A program made the position numbers and the translations under genes. Shown here piece by piece: positions 1 through 14,199 of a DNA stretch of 64,000 bases (positions are counted from its first letter, which is position 1; each line of letters starts with the position of its first letter). The notes beneath the pieces are model-generated. The model worked only from the letters and a program-made list of their open reading frames with translations. It did no database searches and was not told the origin of the DNA. The stretch comes from Eriocheir sinensis (taxonomy: Eukaryota > Arthropoda > Malacostraca > Decapoda > Varunidae): positions 3,513,610 to 3,577,609 of the forward strand of contig NC_066518.1 in the NCBI RefSeq assembly GCF_024679095.1. The letters are read 5' to 3'.

Positions 1-86
1 GGGGCAGTAAGTAGCGGGCTTTTTTCTTTTCATTATTATTTTCTTTTTTTTCTTGATCTGTCTCCTTTCCTGTAAAAAAAAAAAAA
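1..86 (-). repeat. Dispersed family A, copy 1 (cut by window edge)
   Basis: Reverse-complement copy of a short interspersed family that recurs at 7755, 8838, 32403 and 61180. Read on the minus strand it runs poly-T, ACAGGAAAGGAGACAG, an A-rich middle and then GCCCGCTACTTACTGC. The terminal part of the unit lies beyond base 1. No coding capacity is seen. The class is unknown: no A/B box and no clear terminal inverted repeat were found. Confidence 0.75.
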
Positions 87-742
87 TCATTCATTACAAT
101 ATTTTCTGTTTATGTTCTTTTTTCTCTCCTGTTTGATAGATCTTTTCCATATCCTTTATTCCCTTCTTCTTTTGGTTTCGTTCCCCCTTTTTCTCAGTTT
201 TAATTAATCTTTATCTGTTACATATTTCCTTTTTTATAACATCCACTGGTTTCGTTGTGGTAATGCTCAGTCGTCTTTTTTTTACAACAACGCCGTGGGC
301 TTCTCAGTGGTGAAACAAGCGTAGAGGATGTTCGGCGACCCTCACGTGTAGCCTACTCTTCCTATTATAGTCACACCTCATGAAAAAAAAAAAAAAGACA
401 CTATACCATTGAAATATCGTCAATTTAAAGAGCTTTATTTCGGCTATTTAACTCAAACACCGCAGCTTAATTTTGCCAACATATGTTATTAATTCTGATA
501 TGAGGAATAGATAGAATGGTACACACGGAATGGAAAAAAAACATACTCTACCACGGGAATGTCACAAACACGTCAGTCTCTTTCTCTGAGTCATTTTCCT
601 TATCTCGCGTCTGAACAAGATACCAGACGCGACGGTTCGACAAATCACCGGCCGCGAAGGTTCGAGAAACACCTGACTTGACAACCACAGCGAAGATTTA
701 CAGTTTCTGGGGACAACCGGAGCCGCACCACACCTTGATGAC
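87..742. other. Gene-free AT-rich stretch
   Basis: Homopolymer-rich sequence with runs of A or T up to about 14. No open frame, splice pair or repeat family was recognised. The block at 600-740 is more balanced in composition but gave nothing identifiable. Confidence 0.5.
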
Positions 743-750
743 CTTCGTAC

Positions 751-944
751 CAGCGTTGTCAGATTGCCGTACTCAGCCTCTTCCTTATACCGACTTCCGA
801 TCTAAAAACTGTCTCCTACACCCAAATAACGAGACTCATTTATAGTTATCATTACAATCGTTAATTCCTGATGTCTTTTTGGGATCGTCAAGTGTAGAAA
901 ATTAGTAAACACGGTCATCTATGTACAACAATTTGGCAACGGTG
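751..944. mobile_element. hAT-like MITE, copy 1, with perfect 8-bp target duplication
   Basis: A 194-bp element with terminal inverted repeats: the 5' end CAGCGTTGTCAGATTGCCGT mirrors the 3' end ACAATTTGGCAACGGTG. It is flanked by an exact 8-bp direct repeat, CTTCGTAC, at 743-750 and 945-952. A TIR starting CAGCG with an 8-bp target duplication fits the hAT superfamily. There is no ORF, so it is non-autonomous. Related copies lie at 18220-18423 and 21409-21613. Confidence 0.82.
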
Positions 945-952
945 CTTCGTAC

Positions 953-1387
953 CCACCTGAAGGGGTATTTGCACGCTGACAACTCAAGGCAACGTAATAA
1001 AATGATAACTCGTCTTTACGCACCCTTAGTCTTGGTGGTGACGGCACGCGAGGTGCACGGCTGAATATTATTTTGACGTGAGTATTCTTGAGTATTCCCG
1101 CTAGGTGTTTTTCGGCCCGACGTACATATTAATTTTGATACTGCCTTTTATATCGTATAGTATTTCGTAAATTTAGGAGTGGAATAATGAAGTGTTTGGC
1201 TTTTTTTCTGCATATTTTTGGCTTTTTCTGTAGTGCATTTGGCCTTTTGGGCTATTTTTTCTGTAACCTTTGGCCTTTTTCTGCTTTAGTAATTTGGAAT
1301 CCCTGTTGCAGACCTGCGCTCCCTTCCGTGACAACAGCAGACTTCATTCCGGCATAGACACCAGTCTCAACAGGCGACCTGCGCTGA
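953..1387. other. Upstream of the transposase; imperfect T-rich minisatellite
   Basis: About four degenerate units built on TTTGGCYTTTTTCTG lie at 1194-1300. The decamer GACCTGCGCT occurs twice, near 1313 and 1376. No convincing terminal inverted repeat of the transposase element was found here. Confidence 0.4.
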
Positions 1388-1388
1388 A

Positions 1389-1398
1389 TATATAAATA
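1389..1398 (+). promoter_or_regulatory. Candidate TATA box
   Basis: TATATAAATA lies 22 bp upstream of the transposase ATG. Transcription starting about 25-30 bp downstream would give almost no leader, so the real start may be elsewhere. AT-rich context makes chance occurrence likely. Confidence 0.3.
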
Positions 1399-1419
1399 TC
1401 TAAAGAGCCCTTAATTAAG

Positions 1420-2415
1420 ATGTTATCTAAACACTTTAAAAAGTTCAGTAACGAGAAGGAGGCAGTTGCTTTTTTACGAAGAAAAGGCCTTTTGGATAAG
1501 GGCGCTGTTGCACCATGTCCTCGCTGTGGTGGAGAAATGAAGGAAACTAAAAGAAAGGAGAGAAACAGCGAAATCAAGCCTACTCTCCGTTGTAATGCCA
1601 GAGACTGCCAAACTTTTCGTCAAATCCGCAATGTAACCGTTATTTGCTATTTTAATTACTTAAATAACAGAGTAGGTTGCAAGTTTTCTCTAAGCCAAAG
1701 TTTGGAATTAATTTTCTACTTTACTCAAGATATTCCATGTGATTCGGTACATGAATTAACAGATAGAGGTACCAAAGAAATCTGTGACTGGTTTAATATG
1801 TGTCGTAAGGTTTGTTCACAAATTGTTTCCGTTAGCAATCGTGGAAAAATGGTAGGCACAGAAGAAGACCCAGTGCAAATTGACATAGCGTGGTTCGTGG
1901 GACGCCCACAACACCACAGAGGTAGAATGATGCAAGATCATGTTCCAGAATCAAATGACAGCAACACTGAAGTAGAAAACACCCGAAACCATGGAGGACT
2001 TATTGATGGTCCTTGGGTCTTCGGATTGAAGAAAGGTGGCGACTGCCGCTATTTTTACGTGCAAAGAAGAAATCGTGAAACACTGGAACACATAATTCAG
2101 AGAGAAGTTGAGGAAAATTCGGTTATCGATTTTGATGACTGGCCTACATATTCTGATTTAAATCGTTTAAATTACCGTCATTTAACTGTTAACCATCAAC
2201 GACATTATGTTGATCCAAACACAGGAGCAAACACTCAGGCAATTGAAAGAAGCTACCTAGATTCAAAGCTAAGTCACATTTTGAAAAAAATTAAAAGAGT
2301 AAACGAAACAACCTTCCAATCACACCTTGATTATTACTGTTGGCGGATAATGAGAAAAAATTCTGACCATCTATTTCTTGCTTTTCTTGCTGACGTTCAA
2401 TCGATTCATCGATAA
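1420..2415 (+). CDS. Merlin / IS1595-like (ISXO2-type DDE) transposase
   Basis: A 331-residue intronless ORF. Residues 33-63 form a zinc ribbon with paired cysteines (C33, C36, C58, C63), as in IS1595/Merlin transposases. A helical linker follows, then an RNase-H-like core. The first acidic residue is D155 in VQIDIAWFVGR, a variant of the usual IDE-F-GKR motif. The second is D239 in DFDDWPTYSDL. The third is E276 in HYVDPNTGANTQAIERSY, which keeps the family's VDP-TGA-T--IE signature. Residues 171-197 look like an insertion between core strands. The start has A at -3 and no strong alternative. The enzyme should cut and paste its own element in the nucleus, giving 8-9 bp target duplications. 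The reading frame is undamaged, so it is either young or under selection. Terminal repeats were not located, so an immobile or domesticated copy is possible. Confidence 0.9.
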   Translation: MLSKHFKKFSNEKEAVAFLRRKGLLDKGAVAPCPRCGGEMKETKRKERNSEIKPTLRCNARDCQTFRQIRNVTVICYFNYLNNRVGCKFSLSQSLELIFYFTQDIPCDSVHELTDRGTKEICDWFNMCRKVCSQIVSVSNRGKMVGTEEDPVQIDIAWFVGRPQHHRGRMMQDHVPESNDSNTEVENTRNHGGLIDGPWVFGLKKGGDCRYFYVQRRNRETLEHIIQREVEENSVIDFDDWPTYSDLNRLNYRHLTVNHQRHYVDPNTGANTQAIERSYLDSKLSHILKKIKRVNETTFQSHLDYYCWRIMRKNSDHLFLAFLADVQSIHR

Positions 2416-2462
2416 AATTAGTAAACTTTGTTTCAAATTTGCTTAATTTTAATCATTTTAGT

Positions 2463-2468
2463 AATAAA
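2463..2468 (+). terminator. Candidate polyadenylation signal
   Basis: AATAAA lies 48 bp beyond the transposase stop codon. It falls inside the presumed target duplication of the adjacent small MITE, so it may predate that insertion. It is the nearest canonical signal to the gene. Confidence 0.4.
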
Positions 2469-2470
2469 TG

Positions 2471-2550
2471 CAGGGTTGGAAAAAAATTATTTGATTTAAA
2501 TCATAATTTTTTACTCTGATTTAAATTATATTTAAATCAAAACAACCTTG
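2471..2550. mobile_element. 80-bp hAT-like miniature element
   Basis: The ends are inverted: CAGGGTTGGAAAAA at the left, and CAAGGTTGTTTTGATTTAAA when the right end is read on the minus strand. The interior is palindrome-rich ATTTAAATCA. The flanks AATAAATG (2463-2470) and AATAGGTG (2551-2558) match at 6 of 8 positions, consistent with an aged 8-bp target duplication. It has no coding capacity. Confidence 0.6.
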
Positions 2551-3535
<985 letters not shown>

Positions 3536-3759
3536 AATACGTACTATATCTAAACACCATATCATAATCACTGTTTATACACACAGATACTATGACAAAA
3601 ACTTCGTCTATGTATCAAACCGAGACCTAGTAACCTTCCCCTTTCTTCCCGCCTCCCTCCCCCCCCCCCGCCCACGCCTAACAATGAAATCCTGCTGTCA
3701 TGAAATGGGGCGTTATTATTGTGTTAGAAAGTATGGAGTTAATGGGGCATGGCGTGACG

Positions 3760-3762
<3 letters not shown>

Positions 3763-3837
<75 letters not shown>
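3763..3837. repeat. (GA)n microsatellite
   Basis: About 37 uninterrupted GA units, about 230 bp beyond the preceding compound array and in the same orientation. Confidence 0.97.
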
Positions 3838-3842
<5 letters not shown>

Positions 3843-3907
3843 AAAAACAAGTAAATGAGTCGAGGAAACATGACTGCGGAAAATATACGGATTAACGGCA
3901 ATACTCA

Positions 3908-4125
3908 ACCCCCCCCTTCCCCTCCCCCCTCCTCCTTAACCCCCTTCTCTCGCCTCCCTCTTCCTCCCCCAAAACACTAACCTCCCCCCACCTCTCCCTT
4001 CCCCTCTCCTCCACTCGAAACACTAACCCCACCCCACCCCACCCCACCCCACCCCTCCCTTTCCTTCCCTTCCCTTCCCCCCCCCACCCCCCCTCCCCTC
4101 CCCTCCCCGCCCCTCCTCCAAAATA
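3908..4125. repeat. C-rich polypyrimidine tract
   Basis: Almost purine-free C/T sequence with CCCCA pentamers around 4027-4055. The complementary strand is G-rich and could form G-quadruplexes. Confidence 0.8.
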
Positions 4126-4236
4126 CGAAGCACCTAAATAAACACTGCAATCCAAGAACTCAAATGTGCAAACGCAGAGGAAGAAAAATAAAACGAAGAA
4201 AAAGAAAAGAAAATGATATGTGAAGCACACACATGA

Positions 4237-4260
4237 ACAAGCACACACGCACGCACACAC

Positions 4261-4328
<68 letters not shown>

Positions 4329-4456
4329 GCACAGACACCAATAAAATAAAATAAAATAAAATAAAATAATGTAGAGAAAAAAAATATGCTTCTTGGTGTG
4401 AATCTGATGTGCATGCATACATACATACATACATACATACAATACATACATACATA
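4237..4456. repeat. Cluster of (CA)n, (AAAAT)n and (CATA)n arrays
   Basis: (CA)n with CG variants at 4237-4332, ATAAA pentamers at 4340-4368, and ATAC tetramers at about 4413-4456. Confidence 0.95.
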
Positions 4457-4683
4457 TGCTACATCTGAAGTGGTTTAGAACTTAGTCGCTTCAGTTATTT
4501 TTTATGTCTTTTATTTTTTTACAATTTTTACATCTTTTTTTTTTTCTTTCTGTTTATTATTTACAGTGTCAACGATATGATGATCAAGGTATATTTCTCT
4601 ATTGCCATCGGCTTGAAGATACATCCTTTATTGAAGTTAATTTGACTATGCAATGAAATAATATTAGCTTGAATGTATCAATC

Positions 4684-4729
<46 letters not shown>

Positions 4730-5027
4730 CAAGTAGCAACAACAGTCATTTCGCCAGGCAACACGAAGGCCCCGCAATCATCCACAGAAAGAATTCCATC
4801 AGGCCGGTAATGCCTGCGGCCTCTCCCTCAGCTACAACACATGTCACTCAGCGGGCCGATCACCACCCAGCTCCTTCTGTGTAGCGTTCCTGCAGCCGTC
4901 ACCAGCGGCGTGCGGGCCAGGGGAAGGAAGGAAGGAAAGGGGAGGGAGGGCGCTGTAATCAGCCTAGCCAACAATACGACCATCAAGCCATCATGAGGAG
5001 AAGGGCCGACAGGGGTGTAAGTACCGA

Positions 5028-5060
<33 letters not shown>
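4457..5060. other. Unassigned sequence with (CA)n and (TG)n
   Basis: Pure (CA)n at about 4687-4728 and (TG)n at 5029-5060. The GC-richer part between them (4750-5010) shows no supported exon. Confidence 0.6.
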
Positions 5061-5064
<4 letters not shown>

Positions 5065-5187
5065 GAGCTAGTAGGCTATACACACACTGCAGGGTGCCCA
5101 CTTATCGTTAACGTAGAGTAAATCTGTTATTGTTGCTGCATGGAAAATAACAGGAGGAGTAATAGCGGGACTGGAAGCATTCAAATC

Positions 5188-5338
5188 AGTATCAGTAGTA
5201 GTAGTAGTAGTAGTATTAGTATTAGTAGTAGTAGTAGTAGTGGTAGTAATATCAGCAACAGTAGTACTTGTTTTTAGTAGTGGTAACAAGAGTAATAACA
5301 GTGGCAGTAGTAGCTAGTCGTTAGTGCTTTGCGAATCC

Positions 5339-5434
<96 letters not shown>

Positions 5435-5450
5435 TAGTAGTAGTAGTAGG
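5188..5450. repeat. (TAG)n trinucleotide arrays
   Basis: An interrupted TAG block at 5188-5290 and a nearly pure block of about 37 units at 5339-5450. Stop codons in one frame rule out coding there. Confidence 0.95.
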
Positions 5451-7601
<2,151 letters not shown>

Positions 7602-7754
7602 CCGCCATATGCTCGGTAACCGCTTGCTTGCTTGATGGAGGCGGAACTCGGCGCACTACGGTCTGGTGTTGCTGCTGGCCCGCCCGTTTACCGCCGCTAC
7701 CTTTGCCGGTTTTAATTGGATACTTTTTTTTTCTTCCGTTTCTGGGTCTGATGA

Positions 7755-7883
7755 TTTTTTTTTTTTTTTTTACAGCAGAGGAGACAGTGCAAGGGCGTAA
7801 AAAAAAGAAGAAAGCAATAATATAAAAAAAAGCCCGCTACTTACTGCTCCTGAATAGATTAGAGTGGCCAAAAAAAGAAATCA
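7755..7883 (+). repeat. Dispersed family A, copy 2
   Basis: The most complete copy. It has 17 T, ACAGCAGAGGAGACAGTGCA, AGGGCG, an A-rich spacer, GCCCGCTACTTACTGCTCCT, AGAGTGGCC, an A run and AAATCA. It shares all blocks with the copies at 8838 and 61180. Confidence 0.85.
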
Positions 7884-7889
7884 ATTGAT

Positions 7890-8415
7890 GTTATTTCTAT
7901 TACGATTGATGCTGTTGACTCTACTGTATTTATATTTTCTTTGGTAATAAATGTTTCTAAAGCTAAGTTTGTCGCTACTAATTTATTACGGGATTTATTT
8001 TTCGATCCATATTCTGCTTTCACTGATTTTACAACCTTTACTGATGCTCTTTATATCGCGATTAATACTGTGTACTCTACTGTATTTGTTATTTCATTGC
8101 TACAAAACGTCTATACCCGGAATCTCTATTTTTTCACATCACAAATAACGCAATAACTGTAACGTTTCATAATTGGCATAAAGAAAGAAAACAAAATCGC
8201 ATCAAAACTCGCCTTACAGGGATGACTTTTTTTCCTCGTTCTTTTATTTTCCTCTCAGTATGTTCCTCTCCTCTCCTCCTCCACATTTACTACTTATCGG
8301 ACAACAAAATAATCACGCCAAAACTCGCCTCAACCGGATCCTTTTTTTGTTCTGTTATCTTCCTCGTAGTATATTTTTCCTCCGCTCCTCCTCCCTATTT
8401 GCTGCTTATTGGTGG
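7890..8415. repeat. Two adjacent diverged tandem duplications (about 158 bp and 116 bp)
   Basis: ACTCTACTGTATTT recurs about 158 bp apart (about 7918 and 8076). AAAACTCGCC recurs at 8204 and 8320 with matching downstream pyrimidine-rich text, giving a 116-bp duplication. Neither shows coding capacity. Confidence 0.6.
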
Positions 8416-8837
8416 TGGTGGTGGTGGTGGTGACGAAGGAGGTAGAGCAGTTATACTTTGGGTGACAGATGGTTCTTCCTCACCCACTGCCGCTGCCCGC
8501 ACGTCGCCCCCTCCCTCCCTCCCTCCCTGGCCATCCCTCCCTCGTCTGCTAATCCTTGTTATTAACCTGAGCGTGAGTGCTGTCTCTATTAGCTGCTTGG
8601 GAAAGAATGCAAGGCTACCGTAAGGAGGAACGGGCTGCTTAATTCTCTTTCCTTAGCACTCGTTGTTGGGGAAATGTTCTTTGACCTGCTGGTGGACGAT
8701 GGGTGATGGGGCGTAATGACTAGTAGAAGGGAGTAGGGAGAGAGGCAGTTTTGTAGTGCTCCTAAATGCCTCTTCGTTACTTGGGGTTACCGGGAAAGTA
8801 CATGAGTGTCTTCGTCTCCTTTTTTATTTATTTTTTA
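8416..8837. other. Unassigned sequence
   Basis: A short (GGT)n at about 8411-8432, then ordinary sequence. No supported gene. Confidence 0.5.
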
Positions 8838-8957
8838 TTTTTTTTACAGCAGAGGGAATAGTGCAAGGGCGTAAAAAAAAGGAAACAATAATGAAAAAAA
8901 AAAAGCCTGCTACTTACTGGTCCTAAATAGAGTAGAGTGGACAAAAAGGGAAATCAA
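8838..8957 (+). repeat. Dispersed family A, copy 3
   Basis: Same block order as the copy 1.08 kb upstream and in the same orientation: T run, ACAGCAGAGG, AGGGCG, A-rich spacer, GCCTGCTACTTACTGGTCCT, AGAGTGGAC, AAATCA. Confidence 0.83.
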
Positions 8958-9180
8958 TTTGTTGTTGGTTGAGTGATTTCTGACCAGATTCACGAAGCAT
9001 GGCCAGCAACGTTAACAATACTCGTAGAAGAAGGGAAGAGTTAAATAGGTGTCTTCGTTGTAGGCCTCTACGTATCATTTGACCCAAGACTACAATATGA
9101 GTAAATTTAAACGCATTTTTGGTCTCTTAGCGGAGGTTGTTGGTATACGTTTTGTGTTACAGCTTTGCCGAATATAGTAT

Positions 9181-9933
9181 ACGGTTAAGTAAGGGCAGGG
9201 CAAGAAAAGTACAGTGACGTTAAGTATGAACAGAGAGAATACTACATTTACTTAATTATGGGCAGAGAACGAAAAGTACATTAACGTTCAGTATGGGCAA
9301 AGAGAGAAGACTACGTTCACTTAATTATGGGCAGAGAACGAAAAGTACATTAACGTTCAGTATGGGCAAAGAGAGAAGACTACGTTCACTTAATTATGGG
9401 CAGAGAACGAAGAGTACATTAACGTTCAGTATGGGCAAAGAGAGTAGACTACATTGACTTAATTATGGGCAGAGAACGAAGAGTACATTAACGTTCAGTA
9501 TGGGCAAAGAGAGAAGACTACGTTCACTTAATTATGGGCAGAGAACGAAAAGTACATTAACGTTCAGTATGGGCAAAGAGAGAAGACTACGTTCACTTAA
9601 TTATGGGCAGAGAACGAAGAGTACATTAACGTTCAGTATGGGCAAAGAGAGTAGACTACATTGACTTAATTATGGGCAGAGAACGAAGAGTACATTAACG
9701 TTCAGTATGGGCAAAGAGAGAAGACTATGTTCACTTAATTATGGGCAGAGAACGAAGAGTACATTAACGTTCAGTATGGGCAAAGAGAGAATACTACGTT
9801 CACTTAATTATGGGCAGAGAACGAAGAGTACGTTAACGTTCAGTATGGGCAAAGAGAGAAGACTACGTTAACTTAATTATGGGCAGAGAACGAAGAGTAC
9901 GTTAACGTTCAGTATGGGCAAAGAGAGAAGACA
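9181..9933. repeat. 69-bp satellite array with dimeric internal structure
   Basis: About eleven head-to-tail units. ACTTAATTAT starts at 9250, 9319, 9388 and onward every 69 bp. Each unit holds two related halves: TTAATTATGGGCAGAGAACG and TTCAGTATGGGCAAAGAGAG. The first unit is degenerate, and the array ends abruptly at about 9933. Variant positions repeat every three units (207 bp) between 9319 and 9730. Confidence 0.95.
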
Positions 9934-10244
9934 ATATCGCAGTGCGCCAAGTCTCCCCTGGCTAGCGGTTCTTACTACGTCACGCTCCGAGCCGTGAGTT
10001 ATGAAGGTGAAAATGCCTCGGTAATTAGCCTCGTGGGAGCCACTGCCCTGGTTTGCGACGGCGTGAAGTAGAAAGTGGAGAGGCTGCGCGGTTCTCGTGT
10101 GTGGGCAGCGGGCGGGCACGGGGGAGAGCTGGCCGCCAACCCGCGTCGTGACGGGGAGGGATGTAGCGGCGAGGAGGCGGCTGGGGCACGGCGGGGCACG
10201 GCGGGACTGGAGGGACTAACGGGGCGGGCCATCAAGAAACAATA
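9934..10244. other. GC-rich stretch without a supported gene
   Basis: CpG-rich around 10080-10230. Open frames exist on both strands but show no domain, splice or codon evidence. Confidence 0.45.
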
Positions 10245-10800
10245 CCAATGCTCGTCCTTACACCCCCGAGGACTCCATAAACAGAGAGGGGGATAACAGG
10301 TGGCCGAGACGCCGAAACAACGGGTGAGCTTGGCGCGAGTATATAGATACCGTACGGGAGACTAATATATGAATGTAAGGAATTTTCTAGTCCGCTTTCT
10401 CAACCTAAATACTCATCCTTACAGCCCCCGATGAACATAGTTAGAGGTGATAACAGGTGGCCGAGACAACGGACTCGAGTGGATGCCGTACGGGAGGTGA
10501 AAATGTGAATGTAAGGAAGCTTCTAATCCGCTTTCTCAACCTAAATACTCATACTACTCATCCTTACAGCCCCCTATGAACAGATTTCTAGTTAGAGGTG
10601 ATAACAAGTGGTCAAGACAACGGGTGAGCCTGGCGCGCGTAGATGCCATACGAGGCGAAAATGTGAATCTATGGAGCCTTCTAATCCGTTTTCTCAAAAC
10701 CAAATGCTCATTCTTACAGATCAAGATAAACAGATTCCTAGTAAGAGGTGATGACAGATGGCCTCGAACAAAAGATGAGCCTGACGCAGGTAAACACAAT
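10245..10800. repeat. Diverged tandem repeat of about 150 bp, four units
   Basis: CTCRTCCTTACA-type starts occur near 10251, 10412, 10558 and 10707. Each is followed by AGAGGTGATRACARGTGG, GATGCCGTACGGGAGG-like text and TCTAATCCGCTTTCTCAA. TCCTTACAG resembles a splice acceptor in each unit, but no frame is conserved between units. Confidence 0.75.
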
Positions 10801-11693
<893 letters not shown>

Positions 11694-11774
11694 CCCCAGT
11701 CGCTTAATTCATCTGGATTTCTATTTGCATAACTTTCTTTCTCCAGGTGCGCTCAGAAAGGCAGGTGTGTACCG

Positions 11775-12722
11775 TTACGCAGGGTGTGGGGGGGAGGGAG
11801 GTAGGTAAGGAGGGGAAGGGAGAGAGGAGGTAAGGAGTGGGGGGAGGATGAGGTAGAGGTGGTGATGACAAGGAGAGAGGGAGGGGGGTATTGCCAGTGA
11901 TGAGCGAGGTGGCGATAGGTGGCGAGGGCGAGGTGGTGATGAGGGGGGTGGGGTGGGTAGTGGAGGTGATGGTTTATCTACGTAATTAATGGCGACAAAG
12001 CGTGGTGGTGATGTGATGAATATTAAATTTGTCTTAGACGTTACACTGGTTGAGTTCCATGTGGCGGTGTAGAAGAGGAGGAAGGAGGAGAGGAAAGGAA
12101 GAAAATGAAAGAGATTAGGGAAGAAGCAAAAAAAAAAAAAAGAAGGAAGAGAAAGGAGGAGCAAATAGAAGTACAGAGCAAGAACAGGAGAAAGGAAATG
12201 AAGAAAAAGAGGGAAGAGAAGCAGGAACAGGAGAGAAGAGAAAGGAGGACCAGGTAGAAGAGGGAGAAAGAAAATAAGAAGAGGGAAGAGTAGAAGCAAC
12301 ATAGGAAAGGAAAGAGAAATAAGGAGGAAATAGAAATAGACATAGCAAGAACATATAAGAAGAAGATGAGGATGATGATCAGAGGAGGGAGAGGAAGACG
12401 AAGGAGAAGAAGAAGGGGAAAGAAAAATAGCAAATGAAGAGGAGGAAGAGAAAGGAGGAACATAGGAGAGGAAAGAGAAACAAGGATCAGACAGAAGTAG
12501 ACATAGCAAGAACATGTAAAAAGAAGGTAAGAATGATAATTAGAGGAGGGAGAGGAAGACGAAAGAGAAGAAGAAGGGGAAAGAAAAATAGCAAATGAAA
12601 TGGAGGAAGAGAAAGGAGCAGGCAAAACTACATAGCAGGAATACGTAAGAAGAAGATGAAGATGATGATGAAGACGTGGAAGGAGGAGGAGGAGGAGGAG
12701 GAGGAGGAGGAGGAGGGGGAGA
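11775..12722. repeat. Purine-rich tract with diverged 129-161 bp repeats
   Basis: Mostly A/G. ACATAGCARGAA recurs at about 12341, 12502 and 12631, with GGAGAGGAAGACGA and AAAGAAAAATAGCAAATGAA in the first two units. It ends in (GGA)n at about 12680-12718. The long minus-strand frames here are leucine/serine/phenylalanine translations of pyrimidine sequence. Confidence 0.8.
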
Positions 12723-13336
12723 AGAACGAGCAGACTGGTTAACAGGTGTGTGAGTGCGTAATCCTTTTAGTGAACAGTGAACAGTCGGCCTCCCAGCGTT
12801 AGTCATCGGCTCGTTACACACACTGACGTTAAACCACCACACACACGAGGCGAGACAATCTAACCGCCGCACTGATAGAAGAATAGACGTTTAGCTTTCT
12901 ATTTGAAGAAGGGAAGAAGTATATAAGAAGTGTAACGATATAATGTGCGCTCTCTCTCTCTCTCTCTGACAATGGCTCCAGAAGCGATGATTACCCCCCA
13001 CGGGAAGAAAGGCGGTAATTGTGCTGTCTTCCCGGCCATAGAGTCTTCACGGTGTGTCGGCCAGGTGCTCCTCCCGCCCTTCCTCCCGCCCTCTGATGCC
13101 CCGTAGATACTCTGATGCTCCTTCTCTCCCTCCCTCCCTCTCCCTCTTTCTCCCTGTTACCTATCCAGCTTGAACGAGGAACCACAGATGACATTTCTTT
13201 CTCTTTCTGTGTCTCTACTTTCTCTCTCTCTCTCTCTCTCTCTCTGCGGTATCGCTTTCCCCTGTCCTCTTTCCTCATTCCTTTGTTTCGCGTCTCGCTT
13301 CTAACGTGGTTTCATTCTTCGTCAACTATCTATTAT

Positions 13337-13338
<2 letters not shown>
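12723..13338. other. Unassigned sequence
   Basis: Short (TC)n blocks at about 12952-12967 and 13219-13244. No supported gene. Confidence 0.5.
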
Positions 13339-13435
<97 letters not shown>

Positions 13436-13636
13436 CTATTTCTGTTGTTCTACTTTCTCTTTTTCACTTTTTTTTCTTCATTTCTCTGCTTTCGTCAGTT
13501 TATCTTTATGCCAAGCTTCCCTTTTTCTCCTCCTCTTTTTTTCCTCTTCTTTTTTCTTCTCGTCCGCCTCTGCACGGCCTTACACGGTCAAGACTCACCA
13601 GGAGAAAGTTTACCCCTTAACACAGTGACCAGAACC

Positions 13637-13685
<49 letters not shown>
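13339..13685. repeat. (TC)n and (TG)n microsatellites
   Basis: About 47 TC units at 13339-13432, a pyrimidine-rich spacer, then about 22 TG units at 13641-13685. Confidence 0.97.
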
Positions 13686-13688
<3 letters not shown>

Positions 13689-13845
13689 TAACAAGTGAAA
13701 CTCCTGCTGCGTATACGTGTAAAAACATACGAACGCTAAAAATGATCACGGAAGTAGGTTGAAAACATTACCGAGGAATTTAAAAACGTGGCAAGTGAGA
13801 GTGGATAAAAATGATAACAACGACACTGCAGGGAAGAAGAAGAAG

Positions 13846-13894
13846 GAGGAGGAGGAGGAGGAGGAGGAGGAGGAGGAGGAGGAGGAGGAGGAGG
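13846..13894. repeat. (GGA)n trinucleotide array
   Basis: About 16 GGA units leading directly into the duplicated purine block that follows. Confidence 0.9.
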
Positions 13895-14042
13895 AAGAGA
13901 AAGAAAAGGTGAGGAAAAAGGGATGTAGGAAGAGGAGGAGGAGGAGAAAGAGATGGGAAAGAAAGAAAATATAGGAGAAAGCGGAGACGGAAAAGCAGCT
14001 GAAGGAGAGAGACGAAAAAGGAGAGAGCAAAAAATAATAGGC
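13895..14042 (+). repeat. Purine-rich direct duplication, left copy
   Basis: Closely matches 15177-15320 in the same orientation, offset about 1.28 kb. The clearest shared text is GCTGAAGGAGAGAGACGAAA (14000s and 15278 onward). Confidence 0.8.
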
Positions 14043-14199
14043 GGAAAAGATGAAGGAGAAATAAAATACGTAGGAGGAGGAAGAGGAAGGAGAGAGAAGA
14101 AGAAGATGAGTGCCTAAAAGAGAAACAAGAGGAAGGAAATAAGTACGAAAAAGAGGAAGCGTCGGCGACAGGAAAGAGAAAGAACGGGAGGAAGAATCT

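Noticed and set aside
9181..9933. CRISPR-like array (regular 69-bp periodicity)
   Set aside because: There are no unique spacers: the entire 69 bp repeats, and the genome context is eukaryotic.
11775..12515. 246-residue minus-strand ORF rich in Leu, Ser, Phe and Pro
   Set aside because: Pyrimidine-rich complement of a purine tract. Composition alone removes stop codons, and overlapping frames are equally open.
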